A stretch of 51,123 bases of DNA. Origin: Fidelibacterota bacterium (GTDB taxonomy: Bacteria > Fidelibacterota > Marinisomatia > Marinisomatales > UBA1611). Under the pieces are notes generated by a model, which made no database searches, was not told where the DNA came from, and worked only from the letters and a program-made list of their open reading frames with translations. Shown piece by piece: positions 30,288-39,503 of this stretch (its first letter is position 1; every line of letters starts with the position of its first letter). The DNA lies in contig PBFM01000052.1 in assembly GCA_002718655.1 (NCBI GenBank), positions 1 to 51,123 on the forward strand, in the 5' to 3' direction. Made by a program: the position numbers and the translations under genes.

Positions 30288-31394
30288 ATGGATCTGTCCG
30301 GTACAGCTCTTTTTATTTTTGGGTTCATTCTTGGTGGAGGATTTATTTGGTTCATGCGGCAAAAGGGTGTGGACTCCATTCAAAAGAATCAAGAAGAACT
30401 CAAGCAAGAGTTTGAGAATATATCTAATAAAGTATTCCTTGATAATCAGACTCAATTTCTTAGCTTGGCTAAAACTGAGTTTGAGCAACTGAATAAAGAC
30501 TCTGCAAAAGAGTTGGATGGAAAAAAGGAATTGATCGATCTGACCTTAAAGGAGATGAAGGAAAATCTTGATAATTTGTCCAAAAACACGATTGCATTGG
30601 AGGGTCAGATGAAAGAGTCGAAAGAAAGTGTTGGGAAATTAACAGACACAACATCCCAGCTTCGTCAGATTTTATCAAGCTCGCAAGCCCGTGGACAATG
30701 GGGTGAGCGTATGGTCAAGGATATTTTAGACTTCATTGGTCTGGTTGAGGGAATAAATTACACCCAGCAGTCCCAGATGTCAGATGGCAGAGATCGACCA
30801 GACTTTACTTTTCTTTTGCCTGATGAAAAAGTAATAAATATGGATGTGAAATTTCCTCTGGCGCATTATGAGAAATACATTGCCGCTGATACTGACTCCG
30901 AAAAAGAGGTTGAAAAAAAAGCATTCCTAACTGATGTTAGAAATCGTGTCAATGAAGTCTCAAAACGAGGATACATCGATCCCAAAGGAAGTACGGTCGA
31001 CTATGTTCTATTGTTCATCCCCAATGAGGGAATCTATGCATTTTTGAACCAAGAAGATCACGACCTCATAGATTTTTCATTGGGCAAAAAGATCTTACTC
31101 TGCTCGCCGGTGACATTGTATGCCATCCTATCATTAATACGCCAGGCGGTATCTAATTTTGCTATGGAAAAGAAAGCAGGAGATATGCAGGAACAAGTAG
31201 GAGTCTTTAAGAAACAGTGGGATATGTTCACCGGGAAGGTTGAGTCCATGGGTAAGTCTTTAAATGCTCTCTCAAATCATTATGAGGATCTCAAGGGACC
31301 TAGGTTAAGAGAGCTTGAAAAACCTATGGAAAAGATATCTGAACTACAATTAGGCAAAGACCAGCTAGAAAAAGGCGTGCAAATTGAAAAATAA
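30288..31394 (+). CDS. rmuC: DNA recombination protein RmuC
   Basis: 'ARGQWGERMVKDILDFIGLVEGINYTQQ...RPDFTFLLPDEKVINMDVKFPLAHYEKY' RmuC core; coiled-coil N-terminus. Confidence 0.93.
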   Translation: MDLSGTALFIFGFILGGGFIWFMRQKGVDSIQKNQEELKQEFENISNKVFLDNQTQFLSLAKTEFEQLNKDSAKELDGKKELIDLTLKEMKENLDNLSKNTIALEGQMKESKESVGKLTDTTSQLRQILSSSQARGQWGERMVKDILDFIGLVEGINYTQQSQMSDGRDRPDFTFLLPDEKVINMDVKFPLAHYEKYIAADTDSEKEVEKKAFLTDVRNRVNEVSKRGYIDPKGSTVDYVLLFIPNEGIYAFLNQEDHDLIDFSLGKKILLCSPVTLYAILSLIRQAVSNFAMEKKAGDMQEQVGVFKKQWDMFTGKVESMGKSLNALSNHYEDLKGPRLRELEKPMEKISELQLGKDQLEKGVQIEK

Positions 31395-31818
31395 TCTTCT
31401 TGTTTTAAATATCATTACTCTTTTTATAGCATCATGCGTTGGGCCTCCTGATTATTCAGATGGCCTTTTAGAAAATGTTCCAGCCATAGTAAATGAAAAT
31501 GATTATTTCTCATTATCCTTGCTTGGAGATAAATATACAGAAAAGAGTGAGTGGAATCTTGATTTAGATGTAACTTCACTAGACAAGATATTGACCACAA
31601 TGGTCGTGAAAGATCTTGCCATCGGTGCATCTGATTCTACCTACCTATTTCTGGTTGATGAGCAAGGAGATACGATGTTTAGTGCAGGACTGTTTTCAGA
31701 ATTAGTTGTCACAAGTCAGGATTCAATCATTGTAATAGGGTTTCCGAAAAAAGTTATCCTAGATTCAGATAATTTCTCTGGAAGGCTTGAATATCAAATA
31801 ATTAAAACAGTAGAATAA
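31384..31818 (+). CDS. Hypothetical lipoprotein
   Basis: TTG start; signal peptide with lipobox 'LFIASC'. Confidence 0.6.
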   Translation: MKNNLLVLNIITLFIASCVGPPDYSDGLLENVPAIVNENDYFSLSLLGDKYTEKSEWNLDLDVTSLDKILTTMVVKDLAIGASDSTYLFLVDEQGDTMFSAGLFSELVVTSQDSIIVIGFPKKVILDSDNFSGRLEYQIIKTVE

Positions 31819-31870
31819 AAGATATCAATGATTTTAAGTAAAGGCTCTTCATTTATGTGCCTTCCTGCTA

Positions 31871-34846
31871 TTATTGTTCCCATGCTGGACATACCAAGTT
31901 CTTATAATCACACCAATCACAATGTTTTCCTGTTTTAGCATCGAATTCCTTTTTTCTTATCCCTGCTGCTACTTGAATTATTTTTTCCTTTGCTTCACCG
32001 ATTTGATCAGTTGTGAATGAATGACTTCGTATTGGCTTTTCTTTCTCTCTTAAAAAGTAGAGTGATGCTGAGACAGGTAAACCTCCAATCTGTTTATCAT
32101 CAAGTTGTTCAAGGTACATGGAGTAAACAGCCAACTGGAGGCTCGATTTTGCAGATGAAGGAGTTTTGCTTGTCTTATAGTCCAATATGGCCAAGCCTTC
32201 TTTCGTATCATCAATCCTATCTATTGCACCTCTAATTGTAATCGGTCCAATCTCAAAAGCAAATTGTTCCTCAATTCTAAGTACGTTTGGAGGGTCTATG
32301 GATATTAGCCTCTGATAACGTTCTAAAATGTCTTGACCTTGCTCTTTGAACTTTTCCTCTCTAACAGCATAATCAAATTCCCCTTTTTTCCATTCTTCAT
32401 CCAACAGACGTAGTATTCGTTCTTTACTAAGTTCTTTATCAGACTCATGGAACCTCTGCAGTACAGTATGTATGATATTTCCAAATACTAGTTCTGGTTT
32501 TTTTGCAGTTTGTGGAATACCATCGATTTGGCCGAGTCTAAATTTCAATGGGCAATTCTCATATGTATCGATTGCGCTGGCAGAAAGGTTGATCCTATCA
32601 GCAACTGGAGGTTCAAAATCTTTTTGAAGATATAACTTTAATTCATTCTCCCAGTCTGAATCTCCTAGGCTGATAGGTTGTCCTCTTTCATGCTTATGAA
32701 TAATTTTAAGGGCTTTGCCATATTCATTGACCTGATCATATGCTTCTCTGGATAATGCTTTTTGGATATACTGTTCATATTTGGTCTTCAGATCTGAATG
32801 CGTTCTGGGATTGGTATTGGGTTTTATCATAGTCTGATCCTCCATTAATGTATCTGATAGTTCTTTGATGAAAGGTGATGTAGCCTTTTTAGGAACCAAC
32901 AAATAGAGTTTTTCTTTTGCTCGAGTAACTGCTACATAAAATAAGCGCCTTTCTTCATTGATGTGGTGTTCCTTTGGTGATATATCTGCATCCTGTTCAT
33001 ATTGGAGCCATATGTCAGGCGGGCGATTGATGCGTTTACTAGTCCGAAAATTCAAAGGAAAACTAGCGGACCTGAGAAAGGGTACGAATACAATAGGAAA
33101 TTCTGCTCCCTTTACACCATGTACGGTGTTCACTATAACACCATCTTGAGGTCTGTAGGATTCTGGTTTGATGTGTGGTAGGCCTCCTGATCGCATGATT
33201 GCCTCAAGATATACATTAAAGGCGCTGATGCTGTGATTCTTCTTATTTCTTCGAGTAAAATCTTGTGCCCTTTTCAATAAGTTACCAATATTTAGTAATG
33301 TATAATGGTCATCCATACCATATCTTTTTGCGGAAGACTTTAATATTCCAGTCAGTTGTGTTATCTCCCATACCATTTCTCCGGCGGATCGTTTTTGTAT
33401 TATTGACCTTAGTCCATCGATTTTTTTGATCATTATATCAATCATTGGATATCCGCTTCTAAGTCCATTATCATTCTTGAGCTGTTCTAATCGTGGTTCA
33501 GAATCATATCTATTACATTTTGAAAATATCATATGGGCTGTCTTGTAGCCACATTCATTTTGGATCAGGCGAAAAAGTGCTGAGTCCTGATATGTGCCAC
33601 CAGATACTAATTGACACCATGCGATTATGTCCCTGACCCCAGAGCAATTGAATAATCCCATATATTTAGGTTTTACAGGTATTTGGGCATTAGATAGTGA
33701 GTCAGTTACACGATTGGCTTGGCTGTGTGTACGACATAATACAGCCATATCCTTAAAGGGGACTCCCTTAGTGGCGTGATAATGTATCTCACTGATTAGA
33801 TAGTCTATCTGTTCTTCTTTGTCTCCCCAAAATCTTTTTGGTTTATCATAAGGTAGATCTAGTGATGAGACAAGGGTTTTCGTCATTCGTTCAGCATTGT
33901 TAGTGATGCTCGCATTGGCTAGGTCTAAAATGGGTTGCGATGATCGATAGTTTTTTTCTAGAGCAATTGATTTAAAATTTTCATGCTCTTTATAACTATC
34001 TCTGAATGTTTTTATGTTGAATGAGTTTGCACCTCTAAAACTATAGATGACCTGGTCATCATCTCCCACAACAGTAACAAATTTTCTATTACCAGCCATA
34101 AGGGCAATAATCTTATTGAGTGCGAAATTATTGTCTTGAAATTCATCAACAATGATATGACGATACTGATCTTGGACATTCTTAAGTAATTCAGTATTTG
34201 ATGATAACATTTTGAAAGCAGACAGTATAATGTCTCCATAGTCTACCATATTCATTTCTTCCTTCCAAGACTGGAACAATGGGAAGATTCTTTTTAGGTC
34301 TATGATCTGCTTTGCTATCTCTGGACTGATCAGTCCTTCTTCTGATGGTGTGGGCACGTCCATTGTCGTGAGGTCGATTAATTCGTCTCTTGCTCGATTG
34401 AAAAAAGGTATGAAACTTTCTGTCACAGCTCTCTGGGGGTCAAGTGGAAATTCGTCTGATGCAAAAGGTCCCAATTGATCAAATCTTTCAAGTAACATGT
34501 GAATGGCCTCACTCTGGTCTAACAGTTGCGGTAGGGTATCATGATATTTCTTCAAGATTTTGAAGCATAGTGAGTGGAAGGTACTTACAGTTATACTATA
34601 GACTTGGGGTCCAAGATGTTCTACAATCCTATTCTTTAATTCTCTTGCTGCTTTTTCTGTATAGGTAATAGCCAGAATATGTTGTGGATCGACATTATAA
34701 TGATTTATAAGATGAATTATTCTATTTTCAAGTGTGAATGTCTTTCCTGTTCCAGCTCCTGCTAGAATCATCAATGGTGCAGGAGGATGCTCAATAGCAG
34801 ATCGTTGTTTACTGTTGGGTGAAAGTATGTTTTTTTGAATAACCAT
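31871..34846 (-). CDS. UvrD/PcrA-type SF1A helicase with C-terminal PD-(D/E)XK (AddB/Cas4-like) nuclease domain
   Basis: 'ILAGAGTGKTFTLENRI', 'VDEFQDNN', 'TVVGDDDQVIYSFRGA', 'NTVHGVKGAEFPIVFVP', 'RLFYVAVTRAKEKLYL'; 'YENCPLKFRLGQI', 'AILDYKTSK', 'CDWCDYKNLVCP'. Confidence 0.95.
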   Translation of the reverse strand: MVIQKNILSPNSKQRSAIEHPPAPLMILAGAGTGKTFTLENRIIHLINHYNVDPQHILAITYTEKAARELKNRIVEHLGPQVYSITVSTFHSLCFKILKKYHDTLPQLLDQSEAIHMLLERFDQLGPFASDEFPLDPQRAVTESFIPFFNRARDELIDLTTMDVPTPSEEGLISPEIAKQIIDLKRIFPLFQSWKEEMNMVDYGDIILSAFKMLSSNTELLKNVQDQYRHIIVDEFQDNNFALNKIIALMAGNRKFVTVVGDDDQVIYSFRGANSFNIKTFRDSYKEHENFKSIALEKNYRSSQPILDLANASITNNAERMTKTLVSSLDLPYDKPKRFWGDKEEQIDYLISEIHYHATKGVPFKDMAVLCRTHSQANRVTDSLSNAQIPVKPKYMGLFNCSGVRDIIAWCQLVSGGTYQDSALFRLIQNECGYKTAHMIFSKCNRYDSEPRLEQLKNDNGLRSGYPMIDIMIKKIDGLRSIIQKRSAGEMVWEITQLTGILKSSAKRYGMDDHYTLLNIGNLLKRAQDFTRRNKKNHSISAFNVYLEAIMRSGGLPHIKPESYRPQDGVIVNTVHGVKGAEFPIVFVPFLRSASFPLNFRTSKRINRPPDIWLQYEQDADISPKEHHINEERRLFYVAVTRAKEKLYLLVPKKATSPFIKELSDTLMEDQTMIKPNTNPRTHSDLKTKYEQYIQKALSREAYDQVNEYGKALKIIHKHERGQPISLGDSDWENELKLYLQKDFEPPVADRINLSASAIDTYENCPLKFRLGQIDGIPQTAKKPELVFGNIIHTVLQRFHESDKELSKERILRLLDEEWKKGEFDYAVREEKFKEQGQDILERYQRLISIDPPNVLRIEEQFAFEIGPITIRGAIDRIDDTKEGLAILDYKTSKTPSSAKSSLQLAVYSMYLEQLDDKQIGGLPVSASLYFLREKEKPIRSHSFTTDQIGEAKEKIIQVAAGIRKKEFDAKTGKHCDWCDYKNLVCPAWEQ

Positions 34847-34938
34847 AAGGGTGATGAATCTTATTCTGACATCGATGAAAGATAAGCAATATTCTCATTT
34901 CAATAAAATGTGAATGGTGTTGATGGAAATTATTTTTT

Positions 34939-34964
34939 AACCTTTAGGGCTACCATGTGTCTAA
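34939..34964 (+). promoter_or_regulatory. Candidate ECF-sigma-type promoter upstream of the ECF sigma gene
   Basis: AACC (34939-34942) - 16 nt - GTCTAA (34959-34964), resembling sigmaE-type elements with 16-nt spacing. Confidence 0.4.
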
Positions 34965-34978
34965 TGGTTTGAAATGAC

Positions 34979-35503
34979 ATGCAAAATGATTACGAACTCA
35001 TTAAAGAATATCAGAATGGTGACCGCTCGGCGTTTGACAAAATCGTCAGAAATCATCTTTCGAATACCATCGGATTCTTTTTTACTATCACTAGAGATAG
35101 AATGGCCGCAGAGGACCTTGCACAGGATGTCTTTTTCAAACTATATAAGAACCTTAAGAAATTTCGTTTTCAGTCATCATTTTCAACATTTCTTTATAGA
35201 GCCAATCTTAACACTGCAAACAATTGGCTTACTAGGAATAAGTGGAAGAATCTCTTGCGCCTTGACCAGGCTCCTGACCGGGGAGAAAGAGACACTACAG
35301 TTGAGGATGAGTGGTATCGAAAGGAGCTCTGGGACGAGATTGCCAGACTGCCAAAGAAACAACGTAGCGTGGTCATAATGCGAATTTCCAATGAGCTACC
35401 TTATAAGGAGATTTCCGAAATAACCGGAATGACTGAGAGTTCTGCCAAAGTAAATTATCACCATGCTCTGAAGACCTTGAAGGAAAAACTAAAATATGAT
35501 TGA
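34979..35503 (+). CDS. RNA polymerase ECF-type sigma factor
   Basis: Region 2 'RDRMAAEDLAQDVFFKLYKNLKKFRFQSSFSTFLYRANLNTANNWL'; region 4 'LPKKQRSVVIMRISNELPYKEISEITGMTESSAKVNYHHALKTLKEKL'. Confidence 0.95.
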   Translation: MQNDYELIKEYQNGDRSAFDKIVRNHLSNTIGFFFTITRDRMAAEDLAQDVFFKLYKNLKKFRFQSSFSTFLYRANLNTANNWLTRNKWKNLLRLDQAPDRGERDTTVEDEWYRKELWDEIARLPKKQRSVVIMRISNELPYKEISEITGMTESSAKVNYHHALKTLKEKLKYD

Positions 35504-35879
35504 TTTTGAAAAAGAATTAAATGATTCTCGCATTAAAAATGTGGATGATATTAATGAGGAAGAGTTTCTATATAAGCTTGAGATGAGGGTTCAGCACTCT
35601 AATAATGATCGTAGGACCTTGATGGCTTCTTTGATGATGGTGTTTTTCATCGGTATACTTACAATTACACAATATGGGGTTCCAGATAGAATGGAATCGA
35701 TCTATTATATTAGTGAGATGGAAAATGTATTAGAGACTGACCTGTGGAATATTAGTAGTGATTCTTTGTCATACTATGAATCCTATTTCAATGAAATGGC
35801 TTATTATCTTCTTGAAGAAGGCTATGTTTGGGAGACTTACGAGTTGCTGTATATATTTGAACAAGAAAAGGAGATTTAA
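35496..35879 (+). CDS. Small single-TM protein, putative anti-sigma factor
   Basis: Overlaps the sigma gene; cytoplasmic N-terminus, one TM 'TLMASLMMVFFIGILTITQYG', extracytoplasmic C-terminus. Confidence 0.55.
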   Translation: MIDFEKELNDSRIKNVDDINEEEFLYKLEMRVQHSNNDRRTLMASLMMVFFIGILTITQYGVPDRMESIYYISEMENVLETDLWNISSDSLSYYESYFNEMAYYLLEEGYVWETYELLYIFEQEKEI

Positions 35880-35881
35880 CT

Positions 35882-36430
35882 ATGAATAATGTTCTTTTAA
35901 TGTGTATGCTATCTTTTGCAATAGCACAAAATGACACAAAGAGAGATTTTCGTCAAGATGATTGGTTAGAAGATGAATCTAAATTGTCACAGAGAAGAGA
36001 GAGTATGGTCATATGGCGATTAACAGAAGATCTAGATCTTTCCTCAGAACAGGCTGAGAAGTTTTTTCCTCGATTTCGCGAGCATCGTGAAAACCTTAAA
36101 GAAATTGGTAAGGATGAGAGAAAGAGTCTAATGGAAATACGTTTTAAAATTCGAGAAGATGAGGAAATCTCCAAATCAGAGATGGAAAAAACGATAAAAA
36201 AAGTGGCAGAATTACGAAAAGACAGAATAGACATAGAGACTAAGTTCATTCTAGGAATGGAGGATATACTCGATCCAAATCAAATGGTTAAATTAAGTGT
36301 GTTCAAGCAAAGGCTTATGAAAGAAATGCAAGGTGAGGTGAGAGAAGAGATGCGGGGAAAAAAAGGCAAAAAAGGAAAAAAGAAACATAACAAGAGAAAA
36401 GATCGCAGACAATCGCGTCGCGGATTTTAA
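35882..36430 (+). CDS. Spy/CpxP-like (LTxxQ) periplasmic protein with highly basic tail
   Basis: Signal peptide; 'LDLSSEQAEKFFP' and 'ILDPNQMVKL' LTxxQ-like motifs; tail 'GKKGKKGKKKHNKRKDRRQSRRGF'. Confidence 0.6.
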   Translation: MNNVLLMCMLSFAIAQNDTKRDFRQDDWLEDESKLSQRRESMVIWRLTEDLDLSSEQAEKFFPRFREHRENLKEIGKDERKSLMEIRFKIREDEEISKSEMEKTIKKVAELRKDRIDIETKFILGMEDILDPNQMVKLSVFKQRLMKEMQGEVREEMRGKKGKKGKKKHNKRKDRRQSRRGF

Positions 36431-36443
36431 ATAGGAGTAAAAG

Positions 36444-37439
36444 ATGAAAAAATTAATTATCATGACATCGTTTTTTGTTTTTATCCTGAATGGGTGTACG
36501 GATAGTGAATCAGTGTTAGATAATACCGATTCCATGCTTTTGGCACTGCTCGATGAAGATGAGGCTATGGGGGTAGATGGATTTGATTCTGGTGGAGATA
36601 TGGATCTCGACCACGATATTGGACTTGAGACGCAAGGAGTGGCACGTACTTTCAGCGATACATTATCATTTGGAGAAGGATATAGGATACGATTTGGAAG
36701 ACAACTCATCAATCGTGAAAGAACAGTTGAATTTGAAACAGGAGAGGATACCGCTATTGGACTAGTAACACATACGGTTAATGGTGAATTCATTGCAACT
36801 GCGATTGATACCAATCAAGAACAGATAGATTCATTGAGTTTTACTAAAGAATTCACAACAATACTAGTCCGTAAAGTAAGGTTTGTTAAAGTAGATGACC
36901 CTGCTAGTCCGGATGGATATAGGTGGAAGATTGATGCATTAACCCCAATGGTAGGGGGCTCTGGAGATAAGGTTGCGTTAGCTAATCTATCATTTTATTC
37001 ACTAACAGATAGCTTAGAGGTAGGTGAACTGCTCTATTCATTTTCTTCAGATGAGCTGGGTGATTTATATATAGAAAGGGAATCTCTACCGGTATTTACT
37101 TCTTTTAGTAGGATTGTTGCTTATGCAAATGTTATAAATAACGGTCCAGAATACACTGCTGACAGTACAGGAATAGGGGAGTGGGTATTTTTGAACTATG
37201 GAAGAGATAGGCAGCAGAGGGGGAGACGTCATCTGCGTGATTCAGGTTTGTTTTTTGATGAGGTGATGAATGATAACATACATTCAGGGATTATGAGAGT
37301 TCACGGGCCTGGTCCAGGTCAGATAAGAGGCGTATTTCGTACATTCATAGAGACCGTTGACCTTGCGACAATATTTGTATCAGATGGTGGATACAATACA
37401 AGTATTTGGTCATTTCCATATAGAGTGGAAAGGCCATAG
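36444..37439 (+). CDS. Hypothetical lipoprotein with acidic N-terminal stretch
   Basis: Lipobox 'FILNGC'; AGGAG SD; 'DEDEAMGVDGFDSGGDMDLDHD'. Confidence 0.7.
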   Translation: MKKLIIMTSFFVFILNGCTDSESVLDNTDSMLLALLDEDEAMGVDGFDSGGDMDLDHDIGLETQGVARTFSDTLSFGEGYRIRFGRQLINRERTVEFETGEDTAIGLVTHTVNGEFIATAIDTNQEQIDSLSFTKEFTTILVRKVRFVKVDDPASPDGYRWKIDALTPMVGGSGDKVALANLSFYSLTDSLEVGELLYSFSSDELGDLYIERESLPVFTSFSRIVAYANVINNGPEYTADSTGIGEWVFLNYGRDRQQRGRRHLRDSGLFFDEVMNDNIHSGIMRVHGPGPGQIRGVFRTFIETVDLATIFVSDGGYNTSIWSFPYRVERP

Positions 37440-37464
37440 CGATTTTAGGTTTGTTTAAATTCAG

Positions 37465-37506
37465 GAGCCTCCAAAAGAATTTTAAAATAAATTCAAATGG
37501 AGGCTC
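37465..37506 (+). terminator. Putative terminator hairpin
   Basis: GAGCCTCCA...TGGAGGCTC, 9-bp perfect inverted repeat, followed by TTTAATTT. Confidence 0.6.
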
Positions 37507-37560
37507 TTTAATTTATGGCATGTATATTCCCATAAGAAATTCAAAATAAATTCACATGGA
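37475..37560. repeat. Imperfect 27-bp direct repeat, two copies (24/27 identical)
   Basis: 37475-37501 AAGAATTTTAAAATAAATTCAAATGGA vs 37534-37560 AAGAAATTCAAAATAAATTCACATGGA. Confidence 0.7.
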
Positions 37561-37671
37561 TGATTTTATGAATCATCTTTACATGCTATTAATGTTTTCC
37601 TACATTCTATGATTACATAATTTGTTGGTTATAATATTGTAAAGTGAATATGTAATACCCTTAAAAAGAGA

Positions 37672-37833
37672 TTGAATAAGATTCAAAGACAATTCATCGT
37701 AATAGAGGTAATAGTAATATCACTGCTGCTATGGAGATATTTTAGCAATGAACTAACTATTCAAAATGCGTTGGTCTATTCACTTGTTTATGTGGCATGT
37801 ATGGTAGGTTGGTTCTATTTTAAGGATAAGTGA
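37672..37833 (+). CDS. Candidate 53-aa small membrane protein (not in the ORF track)
   Basis: TTG start; MNKIQRQFIVIEVIVISLLLWRYFSNELTIQNALVYSLVYVACMVGWFYFKDK; two hydrophobic segments, ends 18 bp before the next gene. Confidence 0.45.
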   Translation: MNKIQRQFIVIEVIVISLLLWRYFSNELTIQNALVYSLVYVACMVGWFYFKDK

Positions 37834-37851
37834 AAATTTAATCAATTAATC

Positions 37852-39501
37852 ATGATCAGTAGACTTTTTCTATTCATTTTTGTTTTTGTGGGTTGCTCAG
37901 AAAATTATCAAAGACAAAAGATCTATCATAATGCAGTTGTTTGGACTGGAGAATCAAATAATCCTAGAGCAACTGCAATCGTTGTTCAAGATCAATTCAT
38001 TATCTTTGTTGGCAATGATGAGGATGCTTTTTTATTGGCAGATGAGAATGCTATTAAAATAGATCTTAAAGGTAATTTTGTTACACCTGGACTTATTGAT
38101 AATCACGTACATTTCATGAGTGGTGGTTTACAGCTTTCTCGTATTGATTTAAGTAGGGTGAAAAGTAAAGTTGAGTTTCAGGATTTGATTGCTAAAGCAG
38201 ATATGGAACTTAAAGATGGAGTCTGGATGCAAGGAGGAAATTGGGATCATGAGTTGTGGGGTGGAACTTATCCAGATCGATCATGGATTGATGAGGTCGT
38301 TGATGATAGGCCTATTTTACTTGATAGACTTGATGGACATATGGCACTTGCGAATAGTTTTGCACTGTCAATCGCTGGAATAACTAATGAAACCCAAGAC
38401 CCGATTGGTGGAATTATCAAAAGAGACATATATGGTTCTGCAACAGGTATTCTTAAAGATAAGGCAATTGATCTTTGTAGTGTACATATTCCAGATATTT
38501 CAGCAAAAGAGTTGGATGATGCTCTCCAAAAAGCAACGGACCATGCCCTATCATTAGGAATTACACAGGTTCATGACATGGGTTCTTGGAGTAATCTTGA
38601 AACATATAAGCGCAATTATGATAACGGTAATCTTAGAATACGAATTAAAATATATCCTTGGTATGAGAATTGGAAAAATCTAATCTCATTTATGCAAAGG
38701 AATGGCTCAGGCGATGATTGGCTAAGGTGGGATGGCATTAAAGGAATGATGGATGGTTCTTTAGGATCAAGAACTGCTTGGATGCATGAACCTTACCTAC
38801 CTTATAAAGAAATATCACCCACTGTTGGAATAATCACATTAGATGACACAACCAAGTTTAAATATCTTCTGAGGGAGACCGATAAGAAAAATATTCAACA
38901 TGCGGTTCATGCAATTGGCGATAAGGCTAATGACTGGATATTAAATGAATATATTAAAATAAAGAATGATCATGGGAATATTGATAGAAGAAGTAGAGTA
39001 GAACATTCACAGCATCTATCCGCATCTGCAATACTAAAGTTTTCAAAGAATGGTATAATACCCTCAATGCAACCATACCATTTATATGATGATGGTTCAT
39101 GGGCACATAAACGTATCAAATACGATTTACTAAGTCGTACATATGTTTTTAAGAGTTTAATTGAAAGTGGTGCAAATTTAACATTCGGATCTGATTGGAC
39201 GGTTGCACCATTAGATCCATTAAAAGGTATGTATGCTGCAATTACACGTAGAACTAGAGACGGGAAAAATCCACAGGGGTGGTTCCCAAAGCAAAAAATT
39301 AGCATCGATGAGGCATTAAGGTGCTATACAATTAATAATGCATTTGCAGCCTTTTGGGAAAACACGACAGGAACAATCAAATCTGGAAAGTATGCTGATT
39401 TTGTAGTTTTCTCGATGAACTTAATCGATATTTCTGCTGATGAATTGTTAAATGCTAAAGTTCTTAGAACTGTATTAGCGGGTAAGGACCATATATTCTA
39501 A
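37852..39501 (+). CDS. Amidohydrolase family lipoprotein (YtcJ-like)
   Basis: Lipobox 'FVFVGC'; 'VTPGLIDNHVHFMSGG', 'GGNWDHELWGG', 'MMDGSLGSRTAWM', 'FGSDWTVAPLDP'. Confidence 0.9.
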   Translation: MISRLFLFIFVFVGCSENYQRQKIYHNAVVWTGESNNPRATAIVVQDQFIIFVGNDEDAFLLADENAIKIDLKGNFVTPGLIDNHVHFMSGGLQLSRIDLSRVKSKVEFQDLIAKADMELKDGVWMQGGNWDHELWGGTYPDRSWIDEVVDDRPILLDRLDGHMALANSFALSIAGITNETQDPIGGIIKRDIYGSATGILKDKAIDLCSVHIPDISAKELDDALQKATDHALSLGITQVHDMGSWSNLETYKRNYDNGNLRIRIKIYPWYENWKNLISFMQRNGSGDDWLRWDGIKGMMDGSLGSRTAWMHEPYLPYKEISPTVGIITLDDTTKFKYLLRETDKKNIQHAVHAIGDKANDWILNEYIKIKNDHGNIDRRSRVEHSQHLSASAILKFSKNGIIPSMQPYHLYDDGSWAHKRIKYDLLSRTYVFKSLIESGANLTFGSDWTVAPLDPLKGMYAAITRRTRDGKNPQGWFPKQKISIDEALRCYTINNAFAAFWENTTGTIKSGKYADFVVFSMNLIDISADELLNAKVLRTVLAGKDHIF

Positions 39502-39503
39502 AA

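Noticed and set aside
31845-31865. Weak AAGGC...GCCTT hairpin between convergent genes
   Set aside because: Only about 5-6 bp arms; cannot be separated from chance.
34974-35378. 134-aa + strand ORF overlapping the sigma gene
   Set aside because: Alternate frame of the ECF sigma CDS, whose frame carries clear sigma region 2 and 4 motifs.
36293-36814. 173-aa ORF on - strand
   Set aside because: Antisense to the Spy-like and lipoprotein genes; Ser-rich low-complexity translation typical of a shadow ORF.
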